A stretch of 44,721 bases of DNA from Candidatus Hydrogenedentota bacterium (GCA_024278275.1 JAJRTN010000024.1:1-44721); one strand, 5' to 3'; counted from the first letter of the stretch, positions 24,909 through 33,956 are shown. Numbers and translations: made by a program. Notes: generated from the letters alone by a model not told the origin.

Positions 24909-25597
24909 GCAGCCTCATGGAGATGTTTCGGGGGGGAGCGGCGTTCGCGCCGGGTGTCACGGTGGAAGAAGCCGTCATGGTGCTGCTGTTGGCCTTCGTG
25001 TTGAGCCAGCTCACCGCGTGGGTCTACATCTACACGCACCACGGCCTCTCCTACTCCCGGGCCTATGTGCAGTCCATCGTGCTGCTCACCATCATCCTGG
25101 CCCTGGGCATGATGGTCATCAACAACAACGTGGCCATCGCCTTCGGTCTTGTGGGGGCGCTTAGTGTCATCCGTTTCCGCAACATTCTCAAGGATACCCG
25201 GGACACGGCCTTTATCTTCTTTGCCCTGATCAACAGCATGGCCTGCGGCACGCGGAACTTCGGCCTGGCCGTTTTGGGTACCGTGGTTTTCTGCCTCTTG
25301 GCCCTGTACCTGCATTGGTCCCAGTTTGGCAGCCGCCATACGGGAGACGGCTTCGTGCGATTCCACTGGGACATGCAGCGAACCGGTCGGCCCGAGTGGC
25401 AGACCGCCTTGCGGCATCACTGCCGAAGCATGCAGCTTGTTTCCCAACGCTTCGCCGAAAGCGGCCACGGCGAGGTAGCCTACCGGCTGACCATGCGCGA
25501 CCCATCGCGGGCGGAACTGCTGGTTGATGAACTGCGCGGCACCCCGGGTATTTCAAACGTGACCTTTGTTCTCCAAGAGGAGGAAGCGGAAGTCTGA
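24905..25597 (+). CDS. DUF4956 membrane protein, partner of VTC domain protein
   Basis: Start at TTG 24905 (230 aa), overlapping the VTC stop and preceded by GGGGGTGA; ATG 24917 is the alternative. Four hydrophobic segments occupy about 20-130, the most diagnostic being VAIAFGLVGALSVIRFRNIL and KDTRDTAFIFFAL, the conserved centre of DUF4956. The soluble C-terminus (about 140-230) contains YRLTMRDPSRAELLVDELRG and may be an ACT/ferredoxin-like fold. Membrane location and constant association with VTC proteins suggest a polyphosphate-related envelope system, but the biochemical role is not known. Confidence 0.88.
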   Translation: MSSLMEMFRGGAAFAPGVTVEEAVMVLLLAFVLSQLTAWVYIYTHHGLSYSRAYVQSIVLLTIILALGMMVINNNVAIAFGLVGALSVIRFRNILKDTRDTAFIFFALINSMACGTRNFGLAVLGTVVFCLLALYLHWSQFGSRHTGDGFVRFHWDMQRTGRPEWQTALRHHCRSMQLVSQRFAESGHGEVAYRLTMRDPSRAELLVDELRGTPGISNVTFVLQEEEAEV

Positions 25598-26772
25598 TGG
25601 CGAGTACCGTTGCACGCACGCCTGTTCGCACCCCCCTTCGACGGCGGTTCCGGATCTGGCGTCAACGCTTTTTGCCCGTGACCGTGTGGCTGGGCGCCAT
25701 CGCCCTGTTGCTGGTGTTGTCGCAGCGTCAGCAATCCGGCATGGCCGTTCTGCCCGGCGTGGTTGAGGTGAACGAGGTTACCGTGGCCCCCTTGGCCGAC
25801 GGCATGGTGGGCGGGATTACGGTGGATGTACTGGACGTGGTGGCCGGCGACCAGGTCGTGGCCCTCATGGACGACACCCTCATTCGCGGAGAATTGATCA
25901 CCGCGCAGGCGGAGTTGGGACGGTTGCGGGCCACGCTGCGTGATGAAAAGCGCCGCATCGCCCAACGCAAGGGCGATCAGGATACCAACATGCGCCGCTT
26001 CGCCCTGGACCTGGAAGAGGCCCGCCTCGAACACCTGGAGCGTTGGGCGCGGCAGGAAAGCGACAAGGTGACCCTGCGGCGGCTTGAAATCCTGGCCGAG
26101 CGCCAGCGGGCCCTGGTGGATGATGGCGTCTTTGACGAACTGACCTGCGAGCAAACCGAGTTGGAATGCGAGGCGTTGCGGCGGCGCGTCGAGGAAAGCG
26201 AGGCCGTACTGCAGGAAGCCGCCACCCAGATTACCTTGGCCGAGGCGCGCCTGGCCGAATACCATGAGACCGCGGAGGGAATCCAGAACGATGCCGCCAT
26301 GGCTCCCGTAGTGGAGGCTATCGCCGTGCAGCAGGCCCGTATCCAGGGCATCACCGAACGAATGGCCAGGCTGGTGTTGCGCGCCCCCATCGGCGGCAGG
26401 GTCGCCCGCATTCTTCACCGTCCCGGCGAGACCGTGGCCATGGGCGCGCCCCTCATGACCATCACCGATCCCCATGCGCGCCGCATCATAGCCTACGTGG
26501 ATGAAAACACCGCCGTCGATATCAAGGTTGGCGACGAGGTGGAAGTTTTCACCCGGACCCGGCCCGACCATGCGGTTATCGCCAAAGTGCTCAAGGTGGG
26601 TCCGCGCGTGGAGCCTTTCCCGGAGCACTTGCAGCGCAACGCCATGGTAACACAGTGGGGGCACCCGGTCCTTCTCGGCGAACTTCCCGAGGGTGCTTTC
26701 CTGCCGGGGCAGTCCGTCATGATCCGCTACACCCCGAATCGGCCCTTCCCCTTTCTGAACAGCCTGCTGTAG
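25597..26772 (+). CDS. HlyD-type membrane fusion (periplasmic adaptor) protein
   Basis: Protein of 391 aa whose ATG overlaps the DUF4956 stop (TGATG), so translation is coupled. One N-terminal helix (about 26-43) anchors it in the inner membrane. A biotinyl-lipoyl-like half (TVAPLADGMVGGITVDVLDV) is followed by a long coiled coil (about 95-225, AELGRLRATLRDEKRRIAQR...), the second half-motif RAPIGGRVARILHRPGETVA, then a beta-barrel with VGDEVEVFTRTRPDHAV. Adaptors of this kind normally bridge an inner-membrane pump to an outer channel; no ABC, RND or MFS pump is adjacent. The partner may be DUF4956 itself or an unlinked transporter. Confidence 0.87.
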   Translation: MASTVARTPVRTPLRRRFRIWRQRFLPVTVWLGAIALLLVLSQRQQSGMAVLPGVVEVNEVTVAPLADGMVGGITVDVLDVVAGDQVVALMDDTLIRGELITAQAELGRLRATLRDEKRRIAQRKGDQDTNMRRFALDLEEARLEHLERWARQESDKVTLRRLEILAERQRALVDDGVFDELTCEQTELECEALRRRVEESEAVLQEAATQITLAEARLAEYHETAEGIQNDAAMAPVVEAIAVQQARIQGITERMARLVLRAPIGGRVARILHRPGETVAMGAPLMTITDPHARRIIAYVDENTAVDIKVGDEVEVFTRTRPDHAVIAKVLKVGPRVEPFPEHLQRNAMVTQWGHPVLLGELPEGAFLPGQSVMIRYTPNRPFPFLNSLL

Positions 26773-26782
26773 AGGTCACCTT

Positions 26783-26837
26783 TATAGGACCCATAGGACC
26801 CATAGGACATAGGTCCCATGGGTCCCATAAGTCCCAT
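26783..26837. terminator. Imperfect hairpin of 'ataggacccatagg' units between convergent genes
   Basis: A left arm of TATAGGACCCATAGGACC type (26783-26808) faces a right arm of GGTCCCATGGGTCCCATAAG type (26811-26837). It fills the 66-bp space between the convergent adaptor and mannosidase genes and could terminate both. Confidence 0.45.
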
Positions 26838-26838
26838 G

Positions 26839-29310
26839 CTACCGCTCCAGCATGTCCGTTTCGCGGACCGATCCACCCGTGTCGACCACAAGGGTTTTCA
26901 CCTCGAAGCCGCCCAGGCGCACCTTCTCCGTCACCCCCAGCGCGGGGATGGATAGGGTCGTCGTTCGTGCCGTTCCCGTAGGCTCGAAAAGGCGCACCAC
27001 GTAGCCCGCGCCGGATTCGCATTGTTTGAGCGCCGCCATCTGCACGACATCGTCGTCGAGCATGATCGCGGGTTTCGGCAGTTCGCCCTCCCCGCACGGG
27101 AAGAAAGACAAGGCGTAGGGCTTTTCATTGTGGGCCGCCGCCTCGCGGTCCACGAGAGCGAGGCGTGTTTCCCGCTTGCCGCCATTGAGCCAGAAATGAA
27201 AGAGCCGCTCGCCCTGGTCGATGCGCGGCGTGTAACGATCCTGCAGCACCACCGGGCGCTCCAGGAAGGGGTGGGCGCAGTAGGCGGGAGACCGCAGGAG
27301 GGTCATGCGAAAGACGCCCTCCGTGAAGTCCGATCCGTAGGTTCCGTCGTTGGCGCAGGTGAGGGCCAGGTCGTCTTCCGCCGATACCACCGCCACCCAC
27401 CGTTGTGCCACCGCCTCATCACCGTTGTCCGGCAGTTTCTGCACGCCAAAGGCATGCTGCCCCACGTATTCCATGGCCGCCAGGTTCACGGGAACGGCCC
27501 ACTTGAGCATGCGGTCCTTTTCATTCCAGTGAACGCGGATCTCCACCTCCATCTCCGTGCCCCGCTTGGGAATCCGGTAGGTCTGGAGAAGGCAGGAATC
27601 ACCATACTTAAAGGAAGTTTCAACGACCCACCGTACCGCCCCGTCTTCGATGACCCGCACGGGCTCGAGGGTGCCGGCATCCACGGCCGCGAAGCGGGCG
27701 CTTTCTTCCGGGGACATGAGCGTGAATTCGCCCGCCTGCTCCGGGAAACCACGCACTTCCATGCCCCAGGGGTCCTGGTTGTCCTTCATTACCACGGGCA
27801 GACAGGCCGAGGCCTTCAGCATGTCCCGCCCGCCCACGGCATACCGGTCGATCAGGCCCGTGGCGCAGTTGATCACCACCTCGATCTCGTCCGTTTTCAG
27901 GGTGATCACGCCGTTCTCCGGCTTGACATCGGAAACGGGCCGTGCCTTATGGACCTCGAAGGTACTGTCGAAGCGCGTTACCTGGCCGGGCGCCAACTCG
28001 GCGTGGAAGACCGCCCGCTTACGCCAGTCGAGACTGACGTTGCCGTGCTCCTTCTCCACCTGGCAGGGGATGGGTTGGCCGTCCTGCAGGATCACGGGAA
28101 CGGTGAACTGGTCCTCGAAGAGGACGTCCGCCAATTGGAACTCACATTCAAAAGTGCCGGTCACCGGGTAGGGGTGGGGGTTGTAGACCATGACGGGGGT
28201 CTGCCCTTCGATGGCCCTGGGCTGGCCCGAACAAAGCGCGAAGAGCGCCCGCGTCTTGACACGCGATACCAGTTCGAGACCGTGGTAGAGCAGACGCAGG
28301 GCCGACTCCTCCACCGGCTGAATGGAGGAACCGGGGAGAATGTCATGGAACTGGGCGGTGGCCAGGTCACGCTGGGCCTCCTTCAATTCCTCCGCCGGGT
28401 AGGCCATAAGTCCCTGCATGGCGGCGGCCGCGGCCATTTTCTCGGTCATGTAAAGTTCATTTTCGAGTTGGCGGTGCTTTTGCTTCACCCGCACCATGGA
28501 GGTATAGCAACCCACGCCCCAGGGGTTGATGTCGTTGGCGTGTTTCGGGCGTTCCGAGGCTTCCGCGCGTTCGCGGAAAAACCGTTCCGGCGTGGAGTGG
28601 AAAATCTCGCGATCCCCGGTTTCCTCGGCCAAGGCATCCAGCGCTTCGATATCCTGACGTGACGGCCCCCCGCCGTGGTTGCCCACGCCCCACAGCACCA
28701 CGCCGATCTCCCGGTCCCCCGAGGATTCGATCCAGCTTTCCACCTTGGCGCGGGCCTTACCGAGTTGGGCGTTATAGAAGCTCGACACTCGATGCCCGGC
28801 CACCTCGGACCCGTCGAAACCGACCCAGATAAAATCGTCGTCTTCCAGTTGCGTCCACGTCTGATCGGGACGGCAGAAGAGGTAGGAATCGTAGCCCGTC
28901 TTCTTGAGAATCTGGGCCAGCCCCCGCGTGTGGCCGAAGGGATCGAAATTGATGGCCGTCGTCGGTTCCACGCCAAACTTTTCCATGAAGTAGGATTTGC
29001 CCAGAAGAATCTGGCGCACGAAGGACTCGCCGCTGGGCATGTTGCAATCGGGCTGGAGATACCAGCCGCCCATGATGTGCCATTTGCCGGCTTTCACCAG
29101 CCCCTGGATCCGCTTAAAAAGGCTCGGCTCATACTCCTCGATCCAACGGTAGAGAATCACTTCGTTGTGGTTGAACACGAAGCTGCCGTATTCCTCGCAC
29201 AAGTCCGCCGCCGTGCGGAAAGTGGAGATGGCCGCTGCCGCTCCTTCGTCCCAGTCCCATTGCCAGTAAGGGTCAAGATGCGCGTTACAGATGAGATGGA
29301 GGCGTTTCAT
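26839..29310 (-). CDS. Alpha-mannosidase, glycoside hydrolase family 38
   Basis: Zinc enzyme that removes alpha-linked mannose, probably cytoplasmic as no signal peptide is seen. Start at the ATG at 29310 (823 aa), with AAGGAT 7 nt upstream; a TTG two codons earlier is less likely. N-terminal catalytic domain: HLDPYWQWDWDEG supplies zinc ligands H11 and D13; INFDPFGHTRGL supplies the nucleophile D123; WGVGNHGGGPSRQD supplies the late zinc histidine. The long C-terminal beta-sandwich region (about 360-820) matches GH38 architecture, and the overall length is typical. It may work with the other carbohydrate genes on this strand, though palindromes and opposite-strand genes separate them. Confidence 0.93.
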   Translation of the reverse strand: MKRLHLICNAHLDPYWQWDWDEGAAAAISTFRTAADLCEEYGSFVFNHNEVILYRWIEEYEPSLFKRIQGLVKAGKWHIMGGWYLQPDCNMPSGESFVRQILLGKSYFMEKFGVEPTTAINFDPFGHTRGLAQILKKTGYDSYLFCRPDQTWTQLEDDDFIWVGFDGSEVAGHRVSSFYNAQLGKARAKVESWIESSGDREIGVVLWGVGNHGGGPSRQDIEALDALAEETGDREIFHSTPERFFRERAEASERPKHANDINPWGVGCYTSMVRVKQKHRQLENELYMTEKMAAAAAMQGLMAYPAEELKEAQRDLATAQFHDILPGSSIQPVEESALRLLYHGLELVSRVKTRALFALCSGQPRAIEGQTPVMVYNPHPYPVTGTFECEFQLADVLFEDQFTVPVILQDGQPIPCQVEKEHGNVSLDWRKRAVFHAELAPGQVTRFDSTFEVHKARPVSDVKPENGVITLKTDEIEVVINCATGLIDRYAVGGRDMLKASACLPVVMKDNQDPWGMEVRGFPEQAGEFTLMSPEESARFAAVDAGTLEPVRVIEDGAVRWVVETSFKYGDSCLLQTYRIPKRGTEMEVEIRVHWNEKDRMLKWAVPVNLAAMEYVGQHAFGVQKLPDNGDEAVAQRWVAVVSAEDDLALTCANDGTYGSDFTEGVFRMTLLRSPAYCAHPFLERPVVLQDRYTPRIDQGERLFHFWLNGGKRETRLALVDREAAAHNEKPYALSFFPCGEGELPKPAIMLDDDVVQMAALKQCESGAGYVVRLFEPTGTARTTTLSIPALGVTEKVRLGGFEVKTLVVDTGGSVRETDMLER

Positions 29311-29408
29311 GGACAATCCTTTTTGACGTCGTCAGTGGGTGTTTGAGGGAAATGAGGATTTGGGGGGCAATTTTGCCCGAGACGGGGGATTCAGTGCAAC
29401 AAGAGACG

Positions 29409-29440
29409 AAAAAAACGCCCCGGCGGGTTACGCCGGGGCG
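29409..29440 (-). terminator. Rho-independent terminator of the prepilin-like gene
   Basis: On the minus strand CGCCCCGGCG, loop TAACC, CGCCGGGGCG, then seven T residues. This is the cleanest intrinsic terminator in the window: a perfect 10-bp GC stem plus a T tract, 160 bp past the stop of the gene at 29602-30669. Confidence 0.85.
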
Positions 29441-29442
29441 CG

Positions 29443-29468
29443 CCTAAACCGGCTCCGCCGGAACCAGG
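29443..29468 (+). repeat. Palindromic repeat family CCTAA..CCGGC-nnn-GCCGG..AACCAGG, copy 3
   Basis: CCTAAACCGGCTCCGCCGGA followed by ACCAGG, directly next to the terminator at 29409-29440. Confidence 0.6.
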
Positions 29469-29601
29469 CATCGTTGCCGCCGTCCGTGCCACGACCCGCC
29501 GTCATCCCCGCGGAAGGGAGCGGCAACGATGTTTTCGTGGCCATTCGTGCGGAACTTCACGGGCAAGGGACGCATCATGTTCGTAAATGGGCGACCCTGG
29601 A

Positions 29602-30669
29602 TCAGCCGTAACCCCCGAAGAGATACATCCACAAACCCACCTGGGTCTTGAGCTCCATGCCTGTGCCCTTGTTCAACATGGGCATCTTGGTGTTGTACTT
29701 GAGAAACTCCACGTGACCATCCATGTAGAGCACGTTGGAGCCTCCGGGAATGTGATTGTAGAAGGTAACGGGGTTTTGCGCCGCGGGGAAACCAACCCAT
29801 CCGGCGGCGGCCTGGCCCAAATCCGAGTTCGACCAGGCATCATACATGACGACCAGGTTGCTTTGGGCCTGTGCGCCGGCGGCGGGGTTGTTGATATCGG
29901 TGATCATGAAGCGTTCGATGCCGTCCCGCATGCGGTTGTACGTGGTGGGCAAAGGCACCAGTCCATCATCCAGCCAGCCCACCGTGCTTGGACTGGTGCC
30001 GGCGGAGAGGGTGCTGGAGATGTCAATCTGGTTCACGTCGTTCGTTTGCCAGATACCGAAAGCGCAGCCCACGTTGTCAAGGTCACCGATGTTGGCGGCA
30101 ACCCACGATGCGGAGGGCCACCAGAGCGATTGAATGAACTGAATATCCAGCAACTGGCTGGCGGTTCGAACGGCATAAGGCACGTAAATGTAGGACAGGG
30201 GTACGGAAAGCATGGCGTTCAGGCACAGCTTGTTGCCCGTGGAGGCCGCCAGCGTACCCAGGCGGGAAATCTGCGCGGCGTAGTCATCCTCCACCCCATA
30301 GTCCACGCCCCCCGCGTTTGGACTGTAGTCCGTGCGCGAATCGGAGGGACACACCGAAATGTTGGGATCGGTCCAGTAATCCGGATACAACGACTCGCCG
30401 TTGAATCCACACATCCACCCCCGATGCTGGCCGGCGGTGAGCACGGGCAGGTAGCGCGGTCCGGGAGGATAAAGTCCGTTCTTGGATTCGTTGGCATACA
30501 TCTTGAAGATGACCCCCCATTGCTTGAGGTTGTTGGCGCACGACGCCCTCCGGGCGGCCTCCCGCGCGCGTGCCAGCGCCGGCAGCAGGATGGCCGCCAG
30601 GATCCCGATGATCGCGATGACCACCAACAGTTCGATGAGCGTGAACCCGATACGTTTCCCTGTTCTCAT
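29602..30669 (-). CDS. Type II secretion/type IV prepilin-like protein (DUF1559-like)
   Basis: Exported pseudopilin-like protein of 355 aa. The N-terminus [20 protein letters not shown] carries the prepilin peptidase site after G8, with F9 methylated and E13 (fifth residue of the mature protein) present; the hydrophobic helix runs to about 28. [20 protein letters not shown] is the usual helix after it in the DUF1559 and related groups, and the C-terminus has [20 protein letters not shown], a variant of the H-X9-DG processing-associated motif with one extra residue. Such proteins are strongly expanded in PVC bacteria; their assembly role is not established. GGGAG lies 7 nt before the ATG, and a strong terminator follows the gene. 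Confidence 0.9.
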   Translation of the reverse strand: MRTGKRIGFTLIELLVVIAIIGILAAILLPALARAREAARRASCANNLKQWGVIFKMYANESKNGLYPPGPRYLPVLTAGQHRGWMCGFNGESLYPDYWTDPNISVCPSDSRTDYSPNAGGVDYGVEDDYAAQISRLGTLAASTGNKLCLNAMLSVPLSYIYVPYAVRTASQLLDIQFIQSLWWPSASWVAANIGDLDNVGCAFGIWQTNDVNQIDISSTLSAGTSPSTVGWLDDGLVPLPTTYNRMRDGIERFMITDINNPAAGAQAQSNLVVMYDAWSNSDLGQAAAGWVGFPAAQNPVTFYNHIPGGSNVLYMDGHVEFLKYNTKMPMLNKGTGMELKTQVGLWMYLFGGYG

Positions 30670-30858
30670 GTGATTACTCCCTGGTTATGTTGATGCACAC
30701 CCGGGCCATCGGCCTCGCCCGTGGCGGCTGACTCTTATGGGACGACTTCCAAGCGTTCCCTTTCGGCTATCCTGAACCAACGGGTGGCGCGGGTTCAAGG
30801 CGGCGAAGCGCATTTGCCACGCGCTCGGGAATGGCGGACGGCGCGACGCTGTTCCGAA

Positions 30859-30877
30859 ATTGCCGGTAAACGGCAAT
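30859..30877. repeat. 7-bp perfect inverted repeat in the gap before the VWA gene
   Basis: ATTGCCG, GTAAA, CGGCAAT, about 93 bp upstream of the start at 30970. It could be an operator or attenuator; nothing else is visible in the 300-bp gap 30670-30969. Confidence 0.25.
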
Positions 30878-30969
30878 AGCAATGCTTCGCCGTGGGTTGT
30901 CCGGTGATGCGATGGTCTTGGTGGAGGAAGCGCCGCCGCTTTGCGGATTGGCGTGGTGGAGGTGTCCCC

Positions 30970-33879
30970 ATGTTCTGCCGGTTTCGATGCGGTGTCCTGT
31001 TTACCTGCGTTTTCCTGATGAGCCCGGGTGATGGCTGGTCCAACAATCATCCCCTCTCCCGTTCGGAATATGACGAAGCCGCGGACACGACCTATTTCGA
31101 TCTTGTGGTGACGCTGGACTGGACACCTGGTGCGCAGGATTTGAACCAGTACCTTCCCGATATCTTTCACGAGGCATCGCGCCGCATCCACAATGCCACG
31201 GAAGGCAGGCACCAACTCCGCACCATCTACGTCTATCCCGACGACATAGGGAAGGAAATGTGTGATCTCTATTTCCAGGACGAGGCGGGTCGTGCCAACG
31301 CCGCCGCGAGTGCCTTCGGGACCCCGGGGGGCAGGATCAGGCTCTTTACCACAAACCCATCCGGCCAACTGCAGAACGCGAGTACCCTGGGGCGCACCGT
31401 GGGGCACGAATTCGGTCACTACGTCTATGGCTTACGGGACGAGTACCAGGAGCCCACCGATCAATTCGATGAATTCACGGGGATGCCCCATTCCACGGAC
31501 ATCGCCTGTGATTGCTTCATGGGCAATTACGTGCTCAACGGGCAGGGGGAGTTTTGCATTTTCACGAACCATTCCACGGAGACGGCCCAGGAGCGGATTT
31601 TTGGCAGATCCTGTTGGGCCACGCTCGTGACCGACCCGCAGGACGATCCACCCTTGGCCTCGGAAACGGCGGGGCGTGTCCGCGTGCGCTACCTGGACCT
31701 CATGTTTCCCTCCGCCGAACCGATCACCCAGCCCGGAGGCGACGATTCCGTGTTCATTCAGTTTCAGGAAAAGCCCGGCGTGCAGATGATCACGCTGGTG
31801 GACCTGTCGGGCAGCATGAACCAGGACAGCAAACTAACCTTCGCGAAGTCCGGGGCCAACGTGCTGAGCAGCTTGACCCACTTGGGTGATGCCGTCGGGA
31901 TAATCGGCTTTAACGACGAAACCACCGACGTGGCCATGCCGCCCGTGGGCATCTTCGAGGATCCGCCCCACCCGGCCGTGGAAAGCCCCCTTCTGACGCT
32001 GACGGCGGAGGGACTTACGGCCATCGGCGAAGCGCTCAAACGGGCGTACCTCTTTCACGTGAACTCGATTATTCTCAGCGCCGAGGGCATTGTGCCCAAC
32101 GCCGACCCCAATCGGCCGCGCGCGGTCATACTCCTCAGCGACGGCCTCAACACGGCGGGAGAGGATCCCAGGGAGTGGATTACGCCCTATGCGCAGGCCG
32201 GGATCAATGTGTACAGTGTCGCCATCGGAAACGACGCGGACACCGACCTGCTTTTTGACCTTGCTTCCCAGACCGGTGGCGCCGTGTTTTTCGCCACGGA
32301 AGCCACCTATATCCCGACGCTTTACGGCATGCTCGAGGAGGAGGTGAGCGCGAACGACACCCTCGTGGACAATGCCGACGATACGGCGGACGGGAAAGCA
32401 GCGGAACCCGTGGTGGTGCGCGCCTGGCCCGTGGACGACACGGTAAAGGAGATTACCTTTCTCGTCTCCTGGGCGGTGGAGGATAACTTTGATGTAGTGC
32501 TTATCGACCCCGACGGGAACGCCATCAGGCCGGGCGATCTTACGGAGGAAAAAGGCTTTTTCGTCGGCATGGACCTGACGGCCATCTACCGTATCCGTAA
32601 TCCCAGGCCCGGGAAATGGGCGCTTCGCTCGGAATGGATAAAGCAGGGCGGCCCCGGCCTGTTGCGCTACCATGTGCAGGCTCGCGCCGATATCCACCTT
32701 CGCGCGGAGTCCCCGAACCCGCGAATTCTCTATCCCCAGCCCATCCACATCATGGCCACCCTGACCAAGGATTTGCCCATAGCCGCGGCCACGGTGGTGG
32801 CCACCGTCACCATGCCGGGGGGGGCACGGGCAGACATTCCCCTGAACGACGAAGGCAAACTGGTGGACGCACTCCCTTTTGACGGTATCTACAGCGGGGC
32901 GTTTGACGGCTACGACCTGGGGAAGGACGGTTTCTACGAAGTGACGGTGCGTGCCACGAATCCCACGGGCCGTGCATTCGAGACCGACGGGGGGGGAACC
33001 CATGTCTCGGCGAAAGCCTCGGCCATTGATCGTGACCGGGCGGCTCGCCGGCTCGAAGGGGATTTTCAACGGGCCAGGACCTTTTATGTTCGTGTATCCG
33101 GCATAAGGAGCGACGATCATTCCAGTGACCGCCTCCGGGCCGCCGTTTACCCCAGCGACAACACGCCTGTTTGGGGCCGCATCGAGGTGCCCGGCGATGT
33201 GGACTATTTCAAAGTGGACTTGCCCTCCAAAGCCATTTGCAATATACGCACTTCCCAACTCAATGCGGTTATGGACACCCTCATTCAGCTATACGATCCA
33301 AAAGGACGGGTGGTACGCAGGGACGACAACCGTGGAGGCGGGAAATCTTCCTGGATTCGCTGGAAGACACGCCGGGGTGGCGCGTATTACGTGAAGGTGG
33401 CTCACACCGACGCCCGTAGAGGCGTGGGGTCCTATGTGCTCCAGGTAAAAGGCGATCCCGACCCCGATCCCCTGCCCGAAGTGCCCACGGTGGAAGAACT
33501 CAATACCGCGGCCCGGGCGTTGCTGGCGGATTTCGCGGGCTTTGATGTGGATCAGGATGGCGGGCTTTCTTTCGGGGAAGCCATTGACGCCTACCTGAAC
33601 CTGGATTCCGACCTTTTCGATCTCATGGACGCCGATGCCAACGACAGCCTTAGCGGCGCTGAATTGGAAGCCTATCAAGCCGGTGGAGAAGGAGAAGGAG
33701 AAGGAGAAGGAGAAGGAGAGGGAGAGGGAGAGGGAGAGGGAGAGGGAGAGGGAGAGGTTCCCATAGCATGCCATGTTGGCAGTGCATCAAATGCCGGCGG
33801 GAGTATGGGAGACGCGGTATTGTTCGTTTCTTTCCTCCTGTTGGCGGTGTTTTCCCATGGCTCCCGGAGGACCGCCTGA
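30970..33879 (+). CDS. CLCA-like metallopeptidase-VWA surface protein with PPC domain, EF-hands and sorting tail
   Basis: Start at ATG 30970 (969 aa), 7 nt after GGAGG; a signal peptide covers the first 20-25 residues. An N-terminal peptidase-like domain ends in VGHEFGHYVYGLRDEY: H146, E147, H150 and D157 match in identity and spacing the zinc-site pattern HExxH-x6-D-E-Y of animal CLCA proteins (peptidase family M87). A VWA domain follows (about 270-470) with MIDAS DLSGS (278-282). Next are a CLCA-like beta-sandwich region (AGATVVATV-type strands near 610-690), a PPC-like domain (GRIEVPGDVDYFKVDLP to YYVKVAHTD, about 760-840) and two EF-hand loops (DVDQDGGLSFGEA, DADANDSLSGAEL). After these come twelve Gly-Glu repeats, then CHVGS..GGSMGDAVLFVSFLLLAVF and arginines, a sorting-type tail. 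It is probably anchored or exposed at the outer surface. Confidence 0.85.
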   Translation: MFCRFRCGVLFTCVFLMSPGDGWSNNHPLSRSEYDEAADTTYFDLVVTLDWTPGAQDLNQYLPDIFHEASRRIHNATEGRHQLRTIYVYPDDIGKEMCDLYFQDEAGRANAAASAFGTPGGRIRLFTTNPSGQLQNASTLGRTVGHEFGHYVYGLRDEYQEPTDQFDEFTGMPHSTDIACDCFMGNYVLNGQGEFCIFTNHSTETAQERIFGRSCWATLVTDPQDDPPLASETAGRVRVRYLDLMFPSAEPITQPGGDDSVFIQFQEKPGVQMITLVDLSGSMNQDSKLTFAKSGANVLSSLTHLGDAVGIIGFNDETTDVAMPPVGIFEDPPHPAVESPLLTLTAEGLTAIGEALKRAYLFHVNSIILSAEGIVPNADPNRPRAVILLSDGLNTAGEDPREWITPYAQAGINVYSVAIGNDADTDLLFDLASQTGGAVFFATEATYIPTLYGMLEEEVSANDTLVDNADDTADGKAAEPVVVRAWPVDDTVKEITFLVSWAVEDNFDVVLIDPDGNAIRPGDLTEEKGFFVGMDLTAIYRIRNPRPGKWALRSEWIKQGGPGLLRYHVQARADIHLRAESPNPRILYPQPIHIMATLTKDLPIAAATVVATVTMPGGARADIPLNDEGKLVDALPFDGIYSGAFDGYDLGKDGFYEVTVRATNPTGRAFETDGGGTHVSAKASAIDRDRAARRLEGDFQRARTFYVRVSGIRSDDHSSDRLRAAVYPSDNTPVWGRIEVPGDVDYFKVDLPSKAICNIRTSQLNAVMDTLIQLYDPKGRVVRRDDNRGGGKSSWIRWKTRRGGAYYVKVAHTDARRGVGSYVLQVKGDPDPDPLPEVPTVEELNTAARALLADFAGFDVDQDGGLSFGEAIDAYLNLDSDLFDLMDADANDSLSGAELEAYQAGGEGEGEGEGEGEGEGEGEGEGEGEVPIACHVGSASNAGGSMGDAVLFVSFLLLAVFSHGSRRTA
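33685..33756 (+). repeat. In-frame hexanucleotide microsatellite encoding (Gly-Glu)12
   Basis: Five GGAGAA units (33685-33714) followed by seven GGAGAG units (33715-33756). As the unit is six bases, slippage would change the length of the linker without shifting the frame. Confidence 0.9.
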
Positions 33880-33923
33880 ACCGTGTGATCACCTTGCGAC
33901 GCCTCCCCAAGGGCGAAATGGAT

Positions 33924-33956
33924 CCCATGGGAGCCGGGCTGACGCCGGCTCATGGG
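33924..33956 (+). terminator. Hairpin downstream of the CLCA-like gene
   Basis: CCCATGGGAGCCGG (33924-33937) pairs with CCGGCTCATGGG (33945-33956) apart from a 2-nt bulge. No T tract follows. It lies 45 bp after the stop. Confidence 0.4.

Noticed and set aside
31834-33258. 474-codon minus-strand frame opposite the CLCA-like gene
   Set aside because: Antisense to well-defined VWA and PPC domains; no supporting motif.
33685-33756. Possible CRISPR-like array
   Set aside because: It is a pure hexamer microsatellite inside a coding sequence, with no spacers. No CRISPR array or cas gene was seen in the window.
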